A stretch of 64,000 nt of DNA from an uncultured Nocardioides sp. (GCF_947488515.1 NZ_CANKZF010000001.1:806001-870000), one strand, 5' to 3'. Numbered from the stretch's first letter, positions 26,556-35,143 are shown. Translations and numbers: made by a program. The notes: generated by a model from the letters alone, not told the origin.

Positions 26556-27385
26556 TCGAGCTCCTCCTCGCCGTCGTCGCCGGAGCGCTCATCGGGCTCA
26601 GCCTGGGTGCGCTCGGCGGCGGCGGCTCCATCCTGGCCGTCCCCGTGCTCCTCGCGCTCGGCCAGTCCCCCGCGCAGGCGACCACCGGGTCGCTCGTCGT
26701 CGTCGGGGTCACCTCCCTCGCGGGGGCCATCGCCGCCCGACGGGCGGGCAACGTCCTGCTCGCCCGCGGGATCGCCTTCGGCACGGTCGCCATCGGCGGC
26801 GCCGTCGCGGGCGCGCACCTGTCGTCCACGGTCCCCGAGCCGGTGCTCCTGGCCGCCTTCTCCGCGCTGATGCTGGTGGTCGCGGGCCTGCTGACGGTCC
26901 GCCAGCTGCGCAACCGGCAGCGGTCCCGGGGCGACCATGCAGCCCGGGTCGAGCACCCGCAGCCCGACGACCCGATCATCACGTTCAGCCCCACCTTCAT
27001 GTGCCAGTGCCCGCGCGCCCTCAAGGTGGTCGTCACGGCGACGGTCGTCGGACTGCTCACCGGGTTCCTCGGCGTGGGAGGCGGCTTCCTCGTCGTTCCC
27101 GCCCTCGTGCTCGCCCTCGCCCTGCCTATCCGCTACGCCGCGGGCACGTCGCTGGTCGTCATCACCATCACCAGCACGGCAGCCCTCGCCGCCCGTGCCG
27201 GGGCCGGCGTCGTACCCGACTGGCGCCTCGTGGCCGCGCTCACGGTCACCGCGGTGGCCGGCTCCGTCCTCGGTGCCCGGCTGGCCGCTCGGACCGACAC
27301 CACCCGGCTGTCCGCAGCCTTCACCGGGCTCGTCCTCGCCGTGGCGGCGTACGTCGCCACGCTGGCGCTGCCCGCCTTCGTCTGA
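26552..27385 (+). CDS. tauE: TauE/SafE-family sulfite/sulfonate exporter
   Basis: 277 residues, about eight transmembrane helices in two homologous halves, each with a glycine-rich loop (LGALGGGGSILAVP and FLGVGGGFLVVPA) diagnostic of TauE/SafE. The GTG start overlaps the preceding stop (GTGA). Next to a persulfide-type enzyme the probable cargo is sulfite or another sulfur oxyanion. The loop between the halves carries a CQC motif (C151, C153) followed by basic residues; this is unusual enough to suggest metal or sulfur binding. The 33-bp gap to the next gene contains its AAGGAG ribosome site. Confidence 0.88.
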   Translation: MIELLLAVVAGALIGLSLGALGGGGSILAVPVLLALGQSPAQATTGSLVVVGVTSLAGAIAARRAGNVLLARGIAFGTVAIGGAVAGAHLSSTVPEPVLLAAFSALMLVVAGLLTVRQLRNRQRSRGDHAARVEHPQPDDPIITFSPTFMCQCPRALKVVVTATVVGLLTGFLGVGGGFLVVPALVLALALPIRYAAGTSLVVITITSTAALAARAGAGVVPDWRLVAALTVTAVAGSVLGARLAARTDTTRLSAAFTGLVLAVAAYVATLALPAFV

Positions 27386-27418
27386 TCCCTCACCCACCAC
27401 TCACCCAAGGAGATCCAC

Positions 27419-27601
27419 ATGTGCCGAGCGGCGCGATGCAAGACCTGCGGCAAGACCACCTGGGCCGGCTGCGGCCAGCACGTCGGGCAGGTCAGGGCCG
27501 GTGTCCCGGCGAAGGACTGGTGCAACGGCCAGCACACTGCTGCCGAGAAGGCCGCCAGCGGCTCGGGCAGCGGCCTCCTGTCCCGGCTCTTCGGCCGCTG
27601 A
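27419..27601 (+). CDS. Small Cys-rich zinc-ribbon-like protein
   Basis: 60 residues. C2, C7, C10 (CRAARCKTCGKTTW), C18 (GCGQH), C35 (WCNGQH), and H21 and H39 could bind one or two metal ions. The C-terminus is a Ser/Gly linker ending LLSRLFGR, an amphipathic tail. Similar CxxCGKxTWxGCGxH proteins are widespread and uncharacterised. A perfect AAGGAG sits 8 bases before the ATG. It is the last gene of the cluster, and it may bind Zn or carry sulfur. Confidence 0.75.
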   Translation: MCRAARCKTCGKTTWAGCGQHVGQVRAGVPAKDWCNGQHTAAEKAASGSGSGLLSRLFGR

Positions 27602-27604
27602 CCG

Positions 27605-28507
27605 TCACGGGTGGTACGCCGCCCGGTGCGGTCGCGGCGTCGCGAGCAGCACCGGGCACCTGGCCTCCCTGAGCACGGCGCGGGCGACCGGGCCGATGTG
27701 CGAGCCGATCGGCACGAGCGGGTCGTGGCGACCGATCACGAGCAGCTCGGCGTCGGCGGAGGCCTCCACCAGCACCTCGGAGGCCCGTCCCTGCTCGACC
27801 CGTACGTCGGCGTCCGTGGCGGCGGTCAGGTCGCCGACCCGGTCGAGCGCGGCGCACACCTCCGCCCGGGCGCTGTCCGACCACCCTCGGACCTCCTGCG
27901 CCGTGAACGAGCTCTCGTAGGGCGCCGGAATCGACCACGAGTGGACGAGCCGGAGCCGGGCCCCCCGCGCGTGCGCCTCGGCGAGCGCCGCGCGCAGCAC
28001 CTCGTCCGCGCGTTCGGGGACGTCGACGCCGGCAATGACCACCCGAGGCTCCCCGTCGGGCCGCCACCCGCTCGGTACGGCGACCACGGGCACCCGCAGG
28101 TGCGCGGCCACGCCGCCCGCGACCGTGCGGTTCACGATCCGCGACAGCCGGGACAGGTGCCGGTGCTCCAGCACGACCATCCGCGCCGTCCGGCCGACCT
28201 CGACGAGCGCGCCCACCGGCGTACCCCGGACGAGCTCGTGGGTGACGGGCACCGCGCCGCCGACGAGGTCGTCGGCCACCTTCACCGCCTCGGCGAGGCG
28301 CGCGGCGCCCCAGGCCTCGACGTCGGCCGCGGGGATCAGCACGTGGTCGGCCGGGATCGGCGTCAGGTCGACGGCGTGCACCAGGTGCAGCCCGCACCCG
28401 GCGCGCACGGCCTCCCCGGCGGCGAACGCCAGGGCCGACTCGAACTCCTCGGGGCCGACCCCGACAACGATCGTGGGTCCGTGTGCGGTGGTGCGCTGCT
28501 CGGTCAT
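27605..28507 (-). CDS. Universal stress protein, tandem UspA domains
   Basis: 300 residues made of two UspA folds (about 11-145 and 153-292). The second ends with the nucleotide-binding motif region LLVIGRHDPLVPIGSHIGPVARAVL followed by CPVLLA; the first has VVLEHRHLSRLSRIVNRTVAGGV. Tandem Usp proteins of actinobacteria often answer hypoxia or stationary phase. ATG 28507 has GAGGAG upstream. The gene converges with the sulfur operon, its stop being three bases from the end of the Cys-rich gene. Confidence 0.87.
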   Translation of the reverse strand: MTEQRTTAHGPTIVVGVGPEEFESALAFAAGEAVRAGCGLHLVHAVDLTPIPADHVLIPAADVEAWGAARLAEAVKVADDLVGGAVPVTHELVRGTPVGALVEVGRTARMVVLEHRHLSRLSRIVNRTVAGGVAAHLRVPVVAVPSGWRPDGEPRVVIAGVDVPERADEVLRAALAEAHARGARLRLVHSWSIPAPYESSFTAQEVRGWSDSARAEVCAALDRVGDLTAATDADVRVEQGRASEVLVEASADAELLVIGRHDPLVPIGSHIGPVARAVLREARCPVLLATPRPHRAAYHP

Positions 28508-28655
28508 GGCGTCCTCCTCGACTGCTCGTGTGCCTCCACTCTTCGCCGGTGGCGGCGTCGTACTAAGGGCCGTTGGACCCCGCGAGCGACGGCAAAGGGC
28601 CCTGCTGCGAGGGGGTCGTCGGGAGCAGGCTGGAGGTGAGCCTGAGGAGGTCGAC

Positions 28656-29720
28656 ATGCGCGCGCTGCGTCTGAACGAGTGGAGGAGCGAACCCGTGCTC
28701 GAGGAGGTCCCCGTCCCCGAGCCGGGCCCGGGTGAGGTGCTGGTGCAGGTCGGCGCCGCCGGCGCGTGCCACTCCGACCTGCACCTGATGCACGAGTTCG
28801 AGCCGGGCACCCTGCCCTGGAGCCCGCCGTTCACCCTCGGGCACGAGAACGCCGGTTGGGTGCACACCCTGGGCCAAGGCGTCACCGGCCTCGAGGTCGG
28901 TCAGTCGGTGGCGGTCGTCGGCGCGTGGGGCTGCGGCACGTGCGCGCACTGCGCGGCCGGCCTGGAGACCTACTGCGAGCGCCCCGACCTCGCACCCGTG
29001 CCCGGCGGCGGTGGCGGGCTCGGCCTGGACGGCGGGATGGCCGACTACCTGCTGGTCCCGGCGGCGCGCCACGTCGTCCCGCTCCCCGAGGGGCTGGAGG
29101 TCGTCGACGCGGCCCCGCTCACCGACGCGGCGCTGACGCCCTACCACGCCGTCCGACGCTCGCTGGGCAAGCTCGGACCCGGCAGCACCGCAGTGGTGAT
29201 CGGCGTCGGCGGACTCGGCCACCTCGGGCTGCAGGTCCTCACGGCGCTGACCGCCACGCGCATCGTCGCCGTCGACGGCCGCGACAGCGCGCGGGTCCGG
29301 GCGAGCGACCTGGGTGCCGACCTCGTCCTGGAGCCGGGACCCGAGACCGCCACCCGCATCCGGGAGGCCACCGGCGGGCGCGGCGCCGACGTGGTCCTCG
29401 ACTTCGTCGGCTCCGACGAGACCCTCGCCACCGCGGCCGCCTGCGTGCGCCAGCTCGGCGACATCACCATCGTGGGGATCGCCGGCGGCACCCTGCCGGT
29501 CTCGTTCTTCGGCGTCCCCTACGAGGCGAGCGTGCAGACCACCTACTGGGGCAACCGGGCCGAGCTGGTCGAGGTGCTCGACCTGGCCGGGCGCGGGCTG
29601 CTGCACGCCGCGACGACCATCTACCCGCTCGAGGACGCCCTCGCCGCGTACGACGACCTGGCGCACGGCCGGGTGGACGGACGGGCCGTCGTCGTGCCGA
29701 ACGACACGTTCCGACGGTGA
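28656..29720 (+). CDS. Zinc-dependent alcohol dehydrogenase (MDR family)
   Basis: 354 residues. Catalytic zinc ligands are C38 (GACHSD) and H63 (LGHENAG); structural zinc cysteines lie in CGTCAHCAAGLETYC. The Rossmann motif GVGGLGHLG is in the middle and the NAD-selecting Asp follows in IVAVDGRD, favouring NAD over NADP. Oxidises alcohols or reduces aldehydes; the substrate is unknown. ATG 28656 has GAGGAGG upstream. It is divergent from the Usp gene, with 148 bases between the starts. Confidence 0.9.
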   Translation: MRALRLNEWRSEPVLEEVPVPEPGPGEVLVQVGAAGACHSDLHLMHEFEPGTLPWSPPFTLGHENAGWVHTLGQGVTGLEVGQSVAVVGAWGCGTCAHCAAGLETYCERPDLAPVPGGGGGLGLDGGMADYLLVPAARHVVPLPEGLEVVDAAPLTDAALTPYHAVRRSLGKLGPGSTAVVIGVGGLGHLGLQVLTALTATRIVAVDGRDSARVRASDLGADLVLEPGPETATRIREATGGRGADVVLDFVGSDETLATAAACVRQLGDITIVGIAGGTLPVSFFGVPYEASVQTTYWGNRAELVEVLDLAGRGLLHAATTIYPLEDALAAYDDLAHGRVDGRAVVVPNDTFRR

Positions 29721-29757
29721 CGTCGGTGTCGCGCCCGGGAGCACCCTGCCGAGGGAC

Positions 29758-29763
29758 TACGTT
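29758..29763 (+). promoter_or_regulatory. -10 box (TACGTT) of the flavoprotein gene
   Basis: TACGTT ends 6 nt before the GTG at 29770; the spacing matches the other leaderless starts in the window. Confidence 0.45.
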
Positions 29764-29769
29764 GGATCG

Positions 29770-31338
29770 GTGAACGCGGCCAGGAACAGCTATGACGTGG
29801 TGGTCGTCGGCGGCGGACACAACGCCCTCGTGAGCGCGGCCTACCTCGCCCGCGCCGGGCTCTCGGTGGTCGTCCTGGAGCGGCTGCACCACACCGGTGG
29901 GGCCGCGGTGTCGGTGGAGCCCTTCGCCGGGCAGCCCGCCCGGCTCTCGCGCTACTCCTACCTCGTCAGCCTGATGCCGGAGCAGCTGATGTCCGACCTG
30001 GACCTCGACGTCCGGCTCGCGTCGCGCACCACCGCGTCGTACACGCCGTGGACTCGCGGCGAGCGCTCCGGCGGCCTGCTGGTCGAGCGGCCCGAGGGCG
30101 AGGCGACGCGTGCGTCGTTCCTCGACCTCACCGGGGGCGAGGAGGAGTACGCCGCCTGGGAGGCGTTCTACGGCGAGGTCGGCAAGCTGGCCGAGGCCGT
30201 GGCCCCGACGCTGATGCGGCCGCTGCCCCTCGAGCGCGACGTCCGCGCCCTGGTCGACGAGCGCATCTGGGCCGACGTGGTCGAGGAGCCGCTCGGCCGC
30301 GCGATCACCCGGCGCTTCGCCGACGACACGGTGCGCGGCGTCGTCGCCACCGACGCGCTCATCGGCACCTTCGCCTCGATGGACGACCCCTCGCTCGTGC
30401 AGAACCGGTGCTTCCTCTACCACCTCATCGGCAACGGCACCGGCGAGTGGCGGGTGCCGATCGGCGGGATGGGCGCGGTCACCGACGCGCTCGCGCGGGC
30501 CGCCGTCGACGCCGGGGCCGAGATCGTCACCGGCGCGGGCGTCGGGTCCATCACGCCCGGCCCGGACGGCGCCGAGGTGGTGTGGCACGACGGCGAGCGC
30601 GAGCACTCCGTGACGGGCCGCCGCGTGCTGTCCGGCGTCGCTCCCTGGGTGCTGCGGATCCTGCTCGGCGAGGGCGAGGACCCCGACACCAAGCCCGCCG
30701 GCTCGCAGCTCAAGATCAACTTCCTGCTCGACCGGCTGCCCGCACTGCGATCGGGCGTCGACCCCGCCGTCGCCTTCGCCGGGACCCTCCACCTCGCCGA
30801 GGACTACTCGACCATCGAGCAGGCCTACACCGCCGCGGCCGGCGGCTCGGTGCCGGACCCGATGCCGGGCGAGGTCTACTGCCACAGCCTCAGCGACCCC
30901 TCGATCCTGGGCGACCGCGCCGGCTCGGCCCACACACTGACCTACTTCGGGCTCCACACTCCGGCCGGGCTCTTCGACGCCGACCCGGGCGCCAAGGACG
31001 TCGCGGTGCAGCGTGCGCTCGCCTCGCTCGACGCGGTCCTGGCCGAGCCGCTCGCCGACTGCCTCGCCAGCGACGCCGACGGCCGGCCGTGCATCGAGGC
31101 CAAGATCCCGCAGGACGTCGAGGCGGACCTGGCGATGCCGGGTGGCCACATCTTCCACGGCGACCTCGACTGGCCGTGGGCCCCCAACCGGTCGCGCCTC
31201 GAGACCCCCGCCCAGCAGTGGGGCGTCCAGACCGGCCACGACTCCGTGCTCCTCTGCGGCTCGGGGGCGCGGCGCGGCGGAGCGGTCTCCGGCCTCGGCG
31301 GCCACAACGCGGCGCAGGCCGTCCTCGCCGAGCTCTGA
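29770..31338 (+). CDS. Phytoene desaturase/PYROXD2-like FAD oxidoreductase
   Basis: 522 residues. The FAD-binding dinucleotide motif is at the N-terminus (VVVVGGGHNALVSAAYLARAG) and the terminal FAD motif is near the end (LLCGSGARRGGAVSGLGGHNAAQ). Between them the protein resembles the CrtI-like NAD(P)/FAD oxidoreductases related to human PYROXD2. No carotenoid gene is nearby, so carotenoid desaturation is not implied. GTG 29770 follows a -10-like box. It is probably transcribed alone, ahead of tRNA-Lys. Confidence 0.85.
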   Translation: MNAARNSYDVVVVGGGHNALVSAAYLARAGLSVVVLERLHHTGGAAVSVEPFAGQPARLSRYSYLVSLMPEQLMSDLDLDVRLASRTTASYTPWTRGERSGGLLVERPEGEATRASFLDLTGGEEEYAAWEAFYGEVGKLAEAVAPTLMRPLPLERDVRALVDERIWADVVEEPLGRAITRRFADDTVRGVVATDALIGTFASMDDPSLVQNRCFLYHLIGNGTGEWRVPIGGMGAVTDALARAAVDAGAEIVTGAGVGSITPGPDGAEVVWHDGEREHSVTGRRVLSGVAPWVLRILLGEGEDPDTKPAGSQLKINFLLDRLPALRSGVDPAVAFAGTLHLAEDYSTIEQAYTAAAGGSVPDPMPGEVYCHSLSDPSILGDRAGSAHTLTYFGLHTPAGLFDADPGAKDVAVQRALASLDAVLAEPLADCLASDADGRPCIEAKIPQDVEADLAMPGGHIFHGDLDWPWAPNRSRLETPAQQWGVQTGHDSVLLCGSGARRGGAVSGLGGHNAAQAVLAEL

Positions 31339-31413
31339 CCGGCCGCGGGGCGCGGCCACCTCGATTTCGCCTGCGGATCACGACGTTGTAGTGTTCTACT
31401 CGCTTCACCGCAC

Positions 31414-31486
<73 letters not shown>

Positions 31487-31492
31487 CAGAAG

Positions 31493-31523
31493 CGAAGGGC
31501 CGGTCCAGAGGACCGGCCCTTCG
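31493..31523. terminator. Bidirectional hairpin after tRNA-Lys
   Basis: A perfect 14-bp stem (31493-31506 with 31510-31523) with loop AGA lies 6 bases after tRNA-Lys and 20 bases from the converging small gene, followed by TCGTTCT. Confidence 0.85.
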
Positions 31524-31542
31524 TCGTTCTCCCGCGGGGCTG

Positions 31543-31689
31543 CTACTTCGTGAACAGGCTGACTCCGCCGGGGCCGACGAGCAGCCCGACGATGATGAGA
31601 ACGATGCCCCAGAGCATCTGACCCCTGATCAACGAGACGATGCCGGACACCACGAGGATGACGGCGAGGATCCACAGCAACAATGCCAT
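31543..31689 (-). CDS. GPGG-motif small membrane protein
   Basis: 48 residues with two hydrophobic helices separated by a short loop (IRGQMLWG) and ending LLVGPGGVSLFTK. The GPGG motif after the second helix matches the small actinobacterial GPGG membrane proteins of unknown function. Two ATGs are possible (31695 and 31689); the second has better spacing from AAGGGAG. A palindrome lies 15 bases upstream of the second ATG. Confidence 0.75.
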   Translation of the reverse strand: MALLLWILAVILVVSGIVSLIRGQMLWGIVLIIVGLLVGPGGVSLFTK

Positions 31690-31704
31690 GTGCATGCTCC
31701 CTTC

Positions 31705-31720
31705 GGTTGAAGCCTCAACC
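31705..31720. promoter_or_regulatory. Palindrome GGTTGA-AGCC-TCAACC
   Basis: Perfect 6-bp arms immediately upstream of the GPGG gene's ribosome site. The inner TTGA-N4-TCAA core is similar to operators of MarR-family repressors. It could also be a short 5'-UTR hairpin. Confidence 0.35.
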
Positions 31721-31779
31721 TAGCCTTCACGGTTCCGCAACGGTAACGTCCCACACCCGGATGGGCGTGTCGCCGAGCC

Positions 31780-33762
31780 TCAGGCCCGGTCCTCCTCGCG
31801 CAGCCGCGGGGGCGTGAACCCGTCGGGGTTGAAGCCGGTCTTGTCGGCGTAGAACTCGCGCAGCACGTCCATGTCGGCACTCACGTCGCCCGTCGGGTGG
31901 AACGTCGGACCCCAGCCGACGGTGCGCGAGGGCACGTCGAGGAAGGCCAGCGTGATCGGGAGGCCGGTCTGCCGGGCGATCCGGTAGAAGCCGGACTTCC
32001 AGTAGTCGCCGCGCGACCGCGTGCCCTCCGCCGCGATCCCGAGCAGCCAGGAGTCGCCGCCCTCGGCCTCGGCCAGCAGGTCCTTGATCGTCGCCGCGGG
32101 ATTCTTGCGGTCCAGCTCGACGGCGCCCGTGCGCCGCAGGAGCCAGCCCAGCGGTCCCACGAAGAGCTCCTGCTTGACCAGCAGCCGGATCGTGATGCCG
32201 TAGCGCCACGCCAGGAGCATGGTCAGCACCCAGTCCCAGTTGGAGGTGTGGGGTGCACCGACCAGGACCCCGCGCTGCGGCACCTCGCCGACGGCCTTCC
32301 AACGGGCCGCGCCGAGGAGGAGCCGGGCGAGCGTGCGTCGCGCTCCCCCGCCGTCGGGCACCGGGGCCGGCACGGACCCGAGCGACGGCGTACGCACCGC
32401 CGCGCGATCCCGACCGGCCTTGCGCTCGCGGTCGAGGTCCCACAGGTAGTGGTCGAAGTCGACCTCCATGGTGTGCCGCGGCGAGGCGTAGAACTGCTTC
32501 TTGTCCCGCCGGTGCTCACCCTCCATCTGGCGTCGTACGACGTCGTCCGCGGGTGGCACGTAGCGACCGGCGAGCGTCTCGGCGATCCATGCCGACTGCG
32601 CCTCGGAGATCGGCATCACCGCACCGATGGCCTGCACGAGGCCGATGAAGTAGAGGCCGGGGAGGTCGGGATGGACGGTGCGCTTCCACAGCGGCAGCTC
32701 GTTGTCGTGCGCCGACACCAGCTCGGGATCGAGGAAGGGGAAGGTCACGTGGTAGCCGGTGGCCCACACGATGAGGTCCGCCGGGGCCGTGGTGCCGTCG
32801 ACGAAGACGACCCGGTCGCCGTCGAGCCGCTCGATGCCCGGCCGGGCCGTCACCGCACCGGCGTCGAGGCGCTCGCGGATCTTGTCGGACTGCACGGGGT
32901 GCGACTGCCCGGGCTTGTGGGCGGGAGCCGGCAGGCCGTACTTCGTCATGCTGCCTGCGTACGTCGCCCCGATCCGCAGCCGTGCGGCGGTCACCCACCA
33001 CGGCAGCCATCCCGGCAGGGCGACCTGGTCGCTCGGCTTGCCGAGGAGGAACTTGCGCAGCACCCACTCGGTGCGGCGCACCGACCACGTCGTCGTACGC
33101 GCCACGTAGGAGGACTCGACCGCGATGTCCATCGCCGAGTTGCCCGCCCCCACCACCACGACGTCGCGTCCGGCGAGCTGGTCACCGGAGCGGTAGTCGT
33201 GGGCATGGATCTGCTCGCCGGTGAAGGTGCCCGGGTAGGCCGGCTCGGGCCAGCGCGGGTCCCAGTGGTGGCCGTTGGCGACGAGGACGGCGTCGTAGGT
33301 GCGGGTCTCGGTGCCATCAGGCCCGGTGATGCGAACGTCCCAACGGCCGTCGGTCGACCGGGAGACGTCCTCGACCAACGTGTCGAAGGTGATGGTGTGG
33401 CGGAAGCCGAAGTGGTCGACGTACTGCTCGAAGTAGGCGTGCACCTGGTCGTGGCGCGCGTAGGGCGGGTAGTCCGCCGGCATCGGGAAGTCGGAGAAGG
33501 CCATCCGCGGGCACGACGTGTTGATCTCGAGGGTGTCGTAGCAGGCCGACTGGCCGTTGGAGTTGTCGAGGACCCACGTCCCGCCGATGTCACTGCCCTG
33601 CTCGAAGCAGTCGAACGGGATCCCGGCCAGGTAGAGCTGCTTGGCCGCCGCGATGCCCCCGGACCCGGCGCCGATCACGCACGCGCGCGGCAGCGACTCG
33701 TCGACGGGAACCGGTGAGGTCACCGCCGGCGCGCGGTGGGACTGCTTGACGAGGTAGGCCAT
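31780..33762 (-). CDS. Flavin monooxygenase fused to a PlsC-type acyltransferase
   Basis: 660 residues in two enzymes. Residues 1-450: flavin-containing monooxygenase with the FAD motif GAGSGG (31-36), the FMO fingerprint F180-x-G-x3-H-x3-Y190, the NADPH motif GAGNSA (205-210) and the ATGYH segment (334-338). Residues 485-650: a lysophospholipid-acyltransferase-like domain with the H505-x4-D510 catalytic pair (HTSNWD) and EGTRS (579-583). The linker is charged and disordered. No frame break separates them. One protein could hydroxylate a substrate and then O- or N-acylate it, for instance in aminolipid or hydroxamate chemistry. The gene starts at ATG 33762, six bases after a TAGGCT -10 box. 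Confidence 0.85.
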   Translation of the reverse strand: MAYLVKQSHRAPAVTSPVPVDESLPRACVIGAGSGGIAAAKQLYLAGIPFDCFEQGSDIGGTWVLDNSNGQSACYDTLEINTSCPRMAFSDFPMPADYPPYARHDQVHAYFEQYVDHFGFRHTITFDTLVEDVSRSTDGRWDVRITGPDGTETRTYDAVLVANGHHWDPRWPEPAYPGTFTGEQIHAHDYRSGDQLAGRDVVVVGAGNSAMDIAVESSYVARTTTWSVRRTEWVLRKFLLGKPSDQVALPGWLPWWVTAARLRIGATYAGSMTKYGLPAPAHKPGQSHPVQSDKIRERLDAGAVTARPGIERLDGDRVVFVDGTTAPADLIVWATGYHVTFPFLDPELVSAHDNELPLWKRTVHPDLPGLYFIGLVQAIGAVMPISEAQSAWIAETLAGRYVPPADDVVRRQMEGEHRRDKKQFYASPRHTMEVDFDHYLWDLDRERKAGRDRAAVRTPSLGSVPAPVPDGGGARRTLARLLLGAARWKAVGEVPQRGVLVGAPHTSNWDWVLTMLLAWRYGITIRLLVKQELFVGPLGWLLRRTGAVELDRKNPAATIKDLLAEAEGGDSWLLGIAAEGTRSRGDYWKSGFYRIARQTGLPITLAFLDVPSRTVGWGPTFHPTGDVSADMDVLREFYADKTGFNPDGFTPPRLREEDRA

Positions 33763-33783
33763 GGCCAGAGCCTAGGGCTGGCC

Positions 33784-34140
33784 TCAGAGGTAGAGACCGG
33801 TGGAGCCGCCCTCGAGCCGCTCCGCTGCGACGGCGTGCACGTCGCGCTCGCGCATGACGACGTAGACCTCGCCGTGGACCTCGACCTCGGCCTTGTCCTC
33901 GGGGTCGAAGAGGACCCGGTCGCCCACCTCGACCGCACGGGCGTGCGGGCCGACCGCGATCACCCGCGACCAGGCCAGACGGCGGGCGCCCATCGCCGCG
34001 GTGGCGGGGATGACGATGCCCCCGCTGGAACGACGCTCGCCGGCCTCCTGGTCGACCTCGACGAGCACACGGTCGTGCAACATCTTGATCGGGGCGGCCC
34101 CGGGGTCGGTGCCCCCGGTCGCCCTGCTGCTGGAGGACAC
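33784..34140 (-). CDS. GroES-like co-chaperonin paralog
   Basis: 118 residues. The Cpn10 fold runs from MLHDRVLVEVDQ to the end, with a mobile-loop-like GERRSSGGIVIP and a central VGDRVLFDPEDKAEVEV. It is longer than GroES because of a Ser/Gly-rich N-terminus if GTG 34140 is used; an internal ATG at 34083 would give a core-length protein. There is no groEL gene nearby, so it is an accessory paralog. It is in a leftward run with the DUF3618 and ECF transporter genes, two bases after the DUF3618 stop. Confidence 0.75.
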   Translation of the reverse strand: MSSSSRATGGTDPGAAPIKMLHDRVLVEVDQEAGERRSSGGIVIPATAAMGARRLAWSRVIAVGPHARAVEVGDRVLFDPEDKAEVEVHGEVYVVMRERDVHAVAAERLEGGSTGLYL

Positions 34141-34142
34141 GC

Positions 34143-34391
34143 TCAGCTCGCGACCTTGCGGACGAGGGCGAACAGGAGGATGACCCCGACGACGGCACCG
34201 GCCGCCTTGAGGATGTTGTCGGTGCGCGGCGCGCCCGTGTCGAGCTCGACGAAGTGGGACTTCACCGTCGTCACCTGCCGGCCGACGATCGTCTTGGGGT
34301 GGGCGCGGTAGGCGAGCTGGTCGATCGTCGAGGCGAGCCGCTCGCGGGTCGCCTCGATCTCGCGCTCGAGCGCGCTCATGTCCTGGGTCAC
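34143..34391 (-). CDS. DUF3618 membrane protein
   Basis: 82 residues with the DUF3618 pattern: an N-terminal helix (IEATRERLASTIDQLAYRAHP) and a C-terminal transmembrane helix (GAVVGVILLFALV). The function is unknown; members often sit near cell-envelope or stress genes. The GTG 34391 start overlaps the stop of cbiO (GTGA); ATG 34379 is an alternative. Confidence 0.8.
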   Translation of the reverse strand: MTQDMSALEREIEATRERLASTIDQLAYRAHPKTIVGRQVTTVKSHFVELDTGAPRTDNILKAAGAVVGVILLFALVRKVAS

Positions 34392-35143
34392 CGGGGAAGG
34401 CTATCAATGCGCCGCGGGTCGAAACCCCACGGCAGCTCGAGCCTGTGGGCAGACATCAGCTCGTCGTCGGTGAGGACGTCGAAGGTCGGCCGGTCTGCGA
34501 CCACGACCCCCTCGCTCAGCACGACGCTGCGCGGGCACAGCTCCAGCGCGTAGGGCAGGTCGTGGGTGACCATCAGCACCGTCACGTCGAGGCTGCGCAG
34601 GATGTCGGCGAGCTCGCGGCGCGAGGCGGGGTCGAGGTTGGACGACGGCTCGTCGAGCACCAGGATCTCCGGCTCCATCGCCAGCACGGTGGCGACCGCC
34701 ACCCGGCGGCGCTGGCCATAGGAGAGGTGGTGCGGCGGCCGGTCGACGAAGTCGGCCATCCCGACCCGGTCGAGCGCGTCCATCACCCGGCGGTCGAGCG
34801 CAGCGCCCTTGAGACCGAGGTTGGCGGGACCGAAGGCGACGTCCTGACGGACCGTGCCGAGGAAGAGCTGGTCGTCGGGGTCCTGGAAGACGATCCCGAC
34901 ACGACGACGGATCTCCTTCAGGTGCTCCTTGGCGACCGGGAGGCCGCTGACCGTGACGGAGCCACGCCCCGCGGCGAGGATGCCGTTGAGGTGGAGCACG
35001 AGGGTCGTCTTGCCGGCACCGTTGGGCCCGAGCAGCGCGACCCGCTCGCCGCGGTGGACGTGGAGGTCGACCCCGAACAGCGCCTGGTGGCCGTCGGGGT
35101 AGGCGAACGCGAGCCCGCGCACGTCGAGCACAGGGGTGGTCAT
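34388..35143 (-). CDS. cbiO: Nickel/cobalt ECF transporter ATPase CbiO
   Basis: 251 residues with Walker A GPNGAGKTT, Q-loop VFQDPDDQLF, signature LSYGQRRR and Walker B ILVLDEPSSNLD. It powers the CbiMNQO uptake system together with the three membrane genes upstream. A 65-bp segment flanked by a 15-bp direct repeat separates it from cbiQ and forms a 22-codon ORF whose stop overlaps this ATG. Confidence 0.93.
   Translation of the reverse strand: MTTPVLDVRGLAFAYPDGHQALFGVDLHVHRGERVALLGPNGAGKTTLVLHLNGILAAGRGSVTVSGLPVAKEHLKEIRRRVGIVFQDPDDQLFLGTVRQDVAFGPANLGLKGAALDRRVMDALDRVGMADFVDRPPHHLSYGQRRRVAVATVLAMEPEILVLDEPSSNLDPASRRELADILRSLDVTVLMVTHDLPYALELCPRSVVLSEGVVVADRPTFDVLTDDELMSAHRLELPWGFDPRRIDSLPR

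Noticed and set aside
29770..31338. Carotenoid phytoene desaturase
   Set aside because: Only the fold agrees; there is no phytoene synthase or other carotenoid gene, and the sequence resembles the PYROXD2-like branch.
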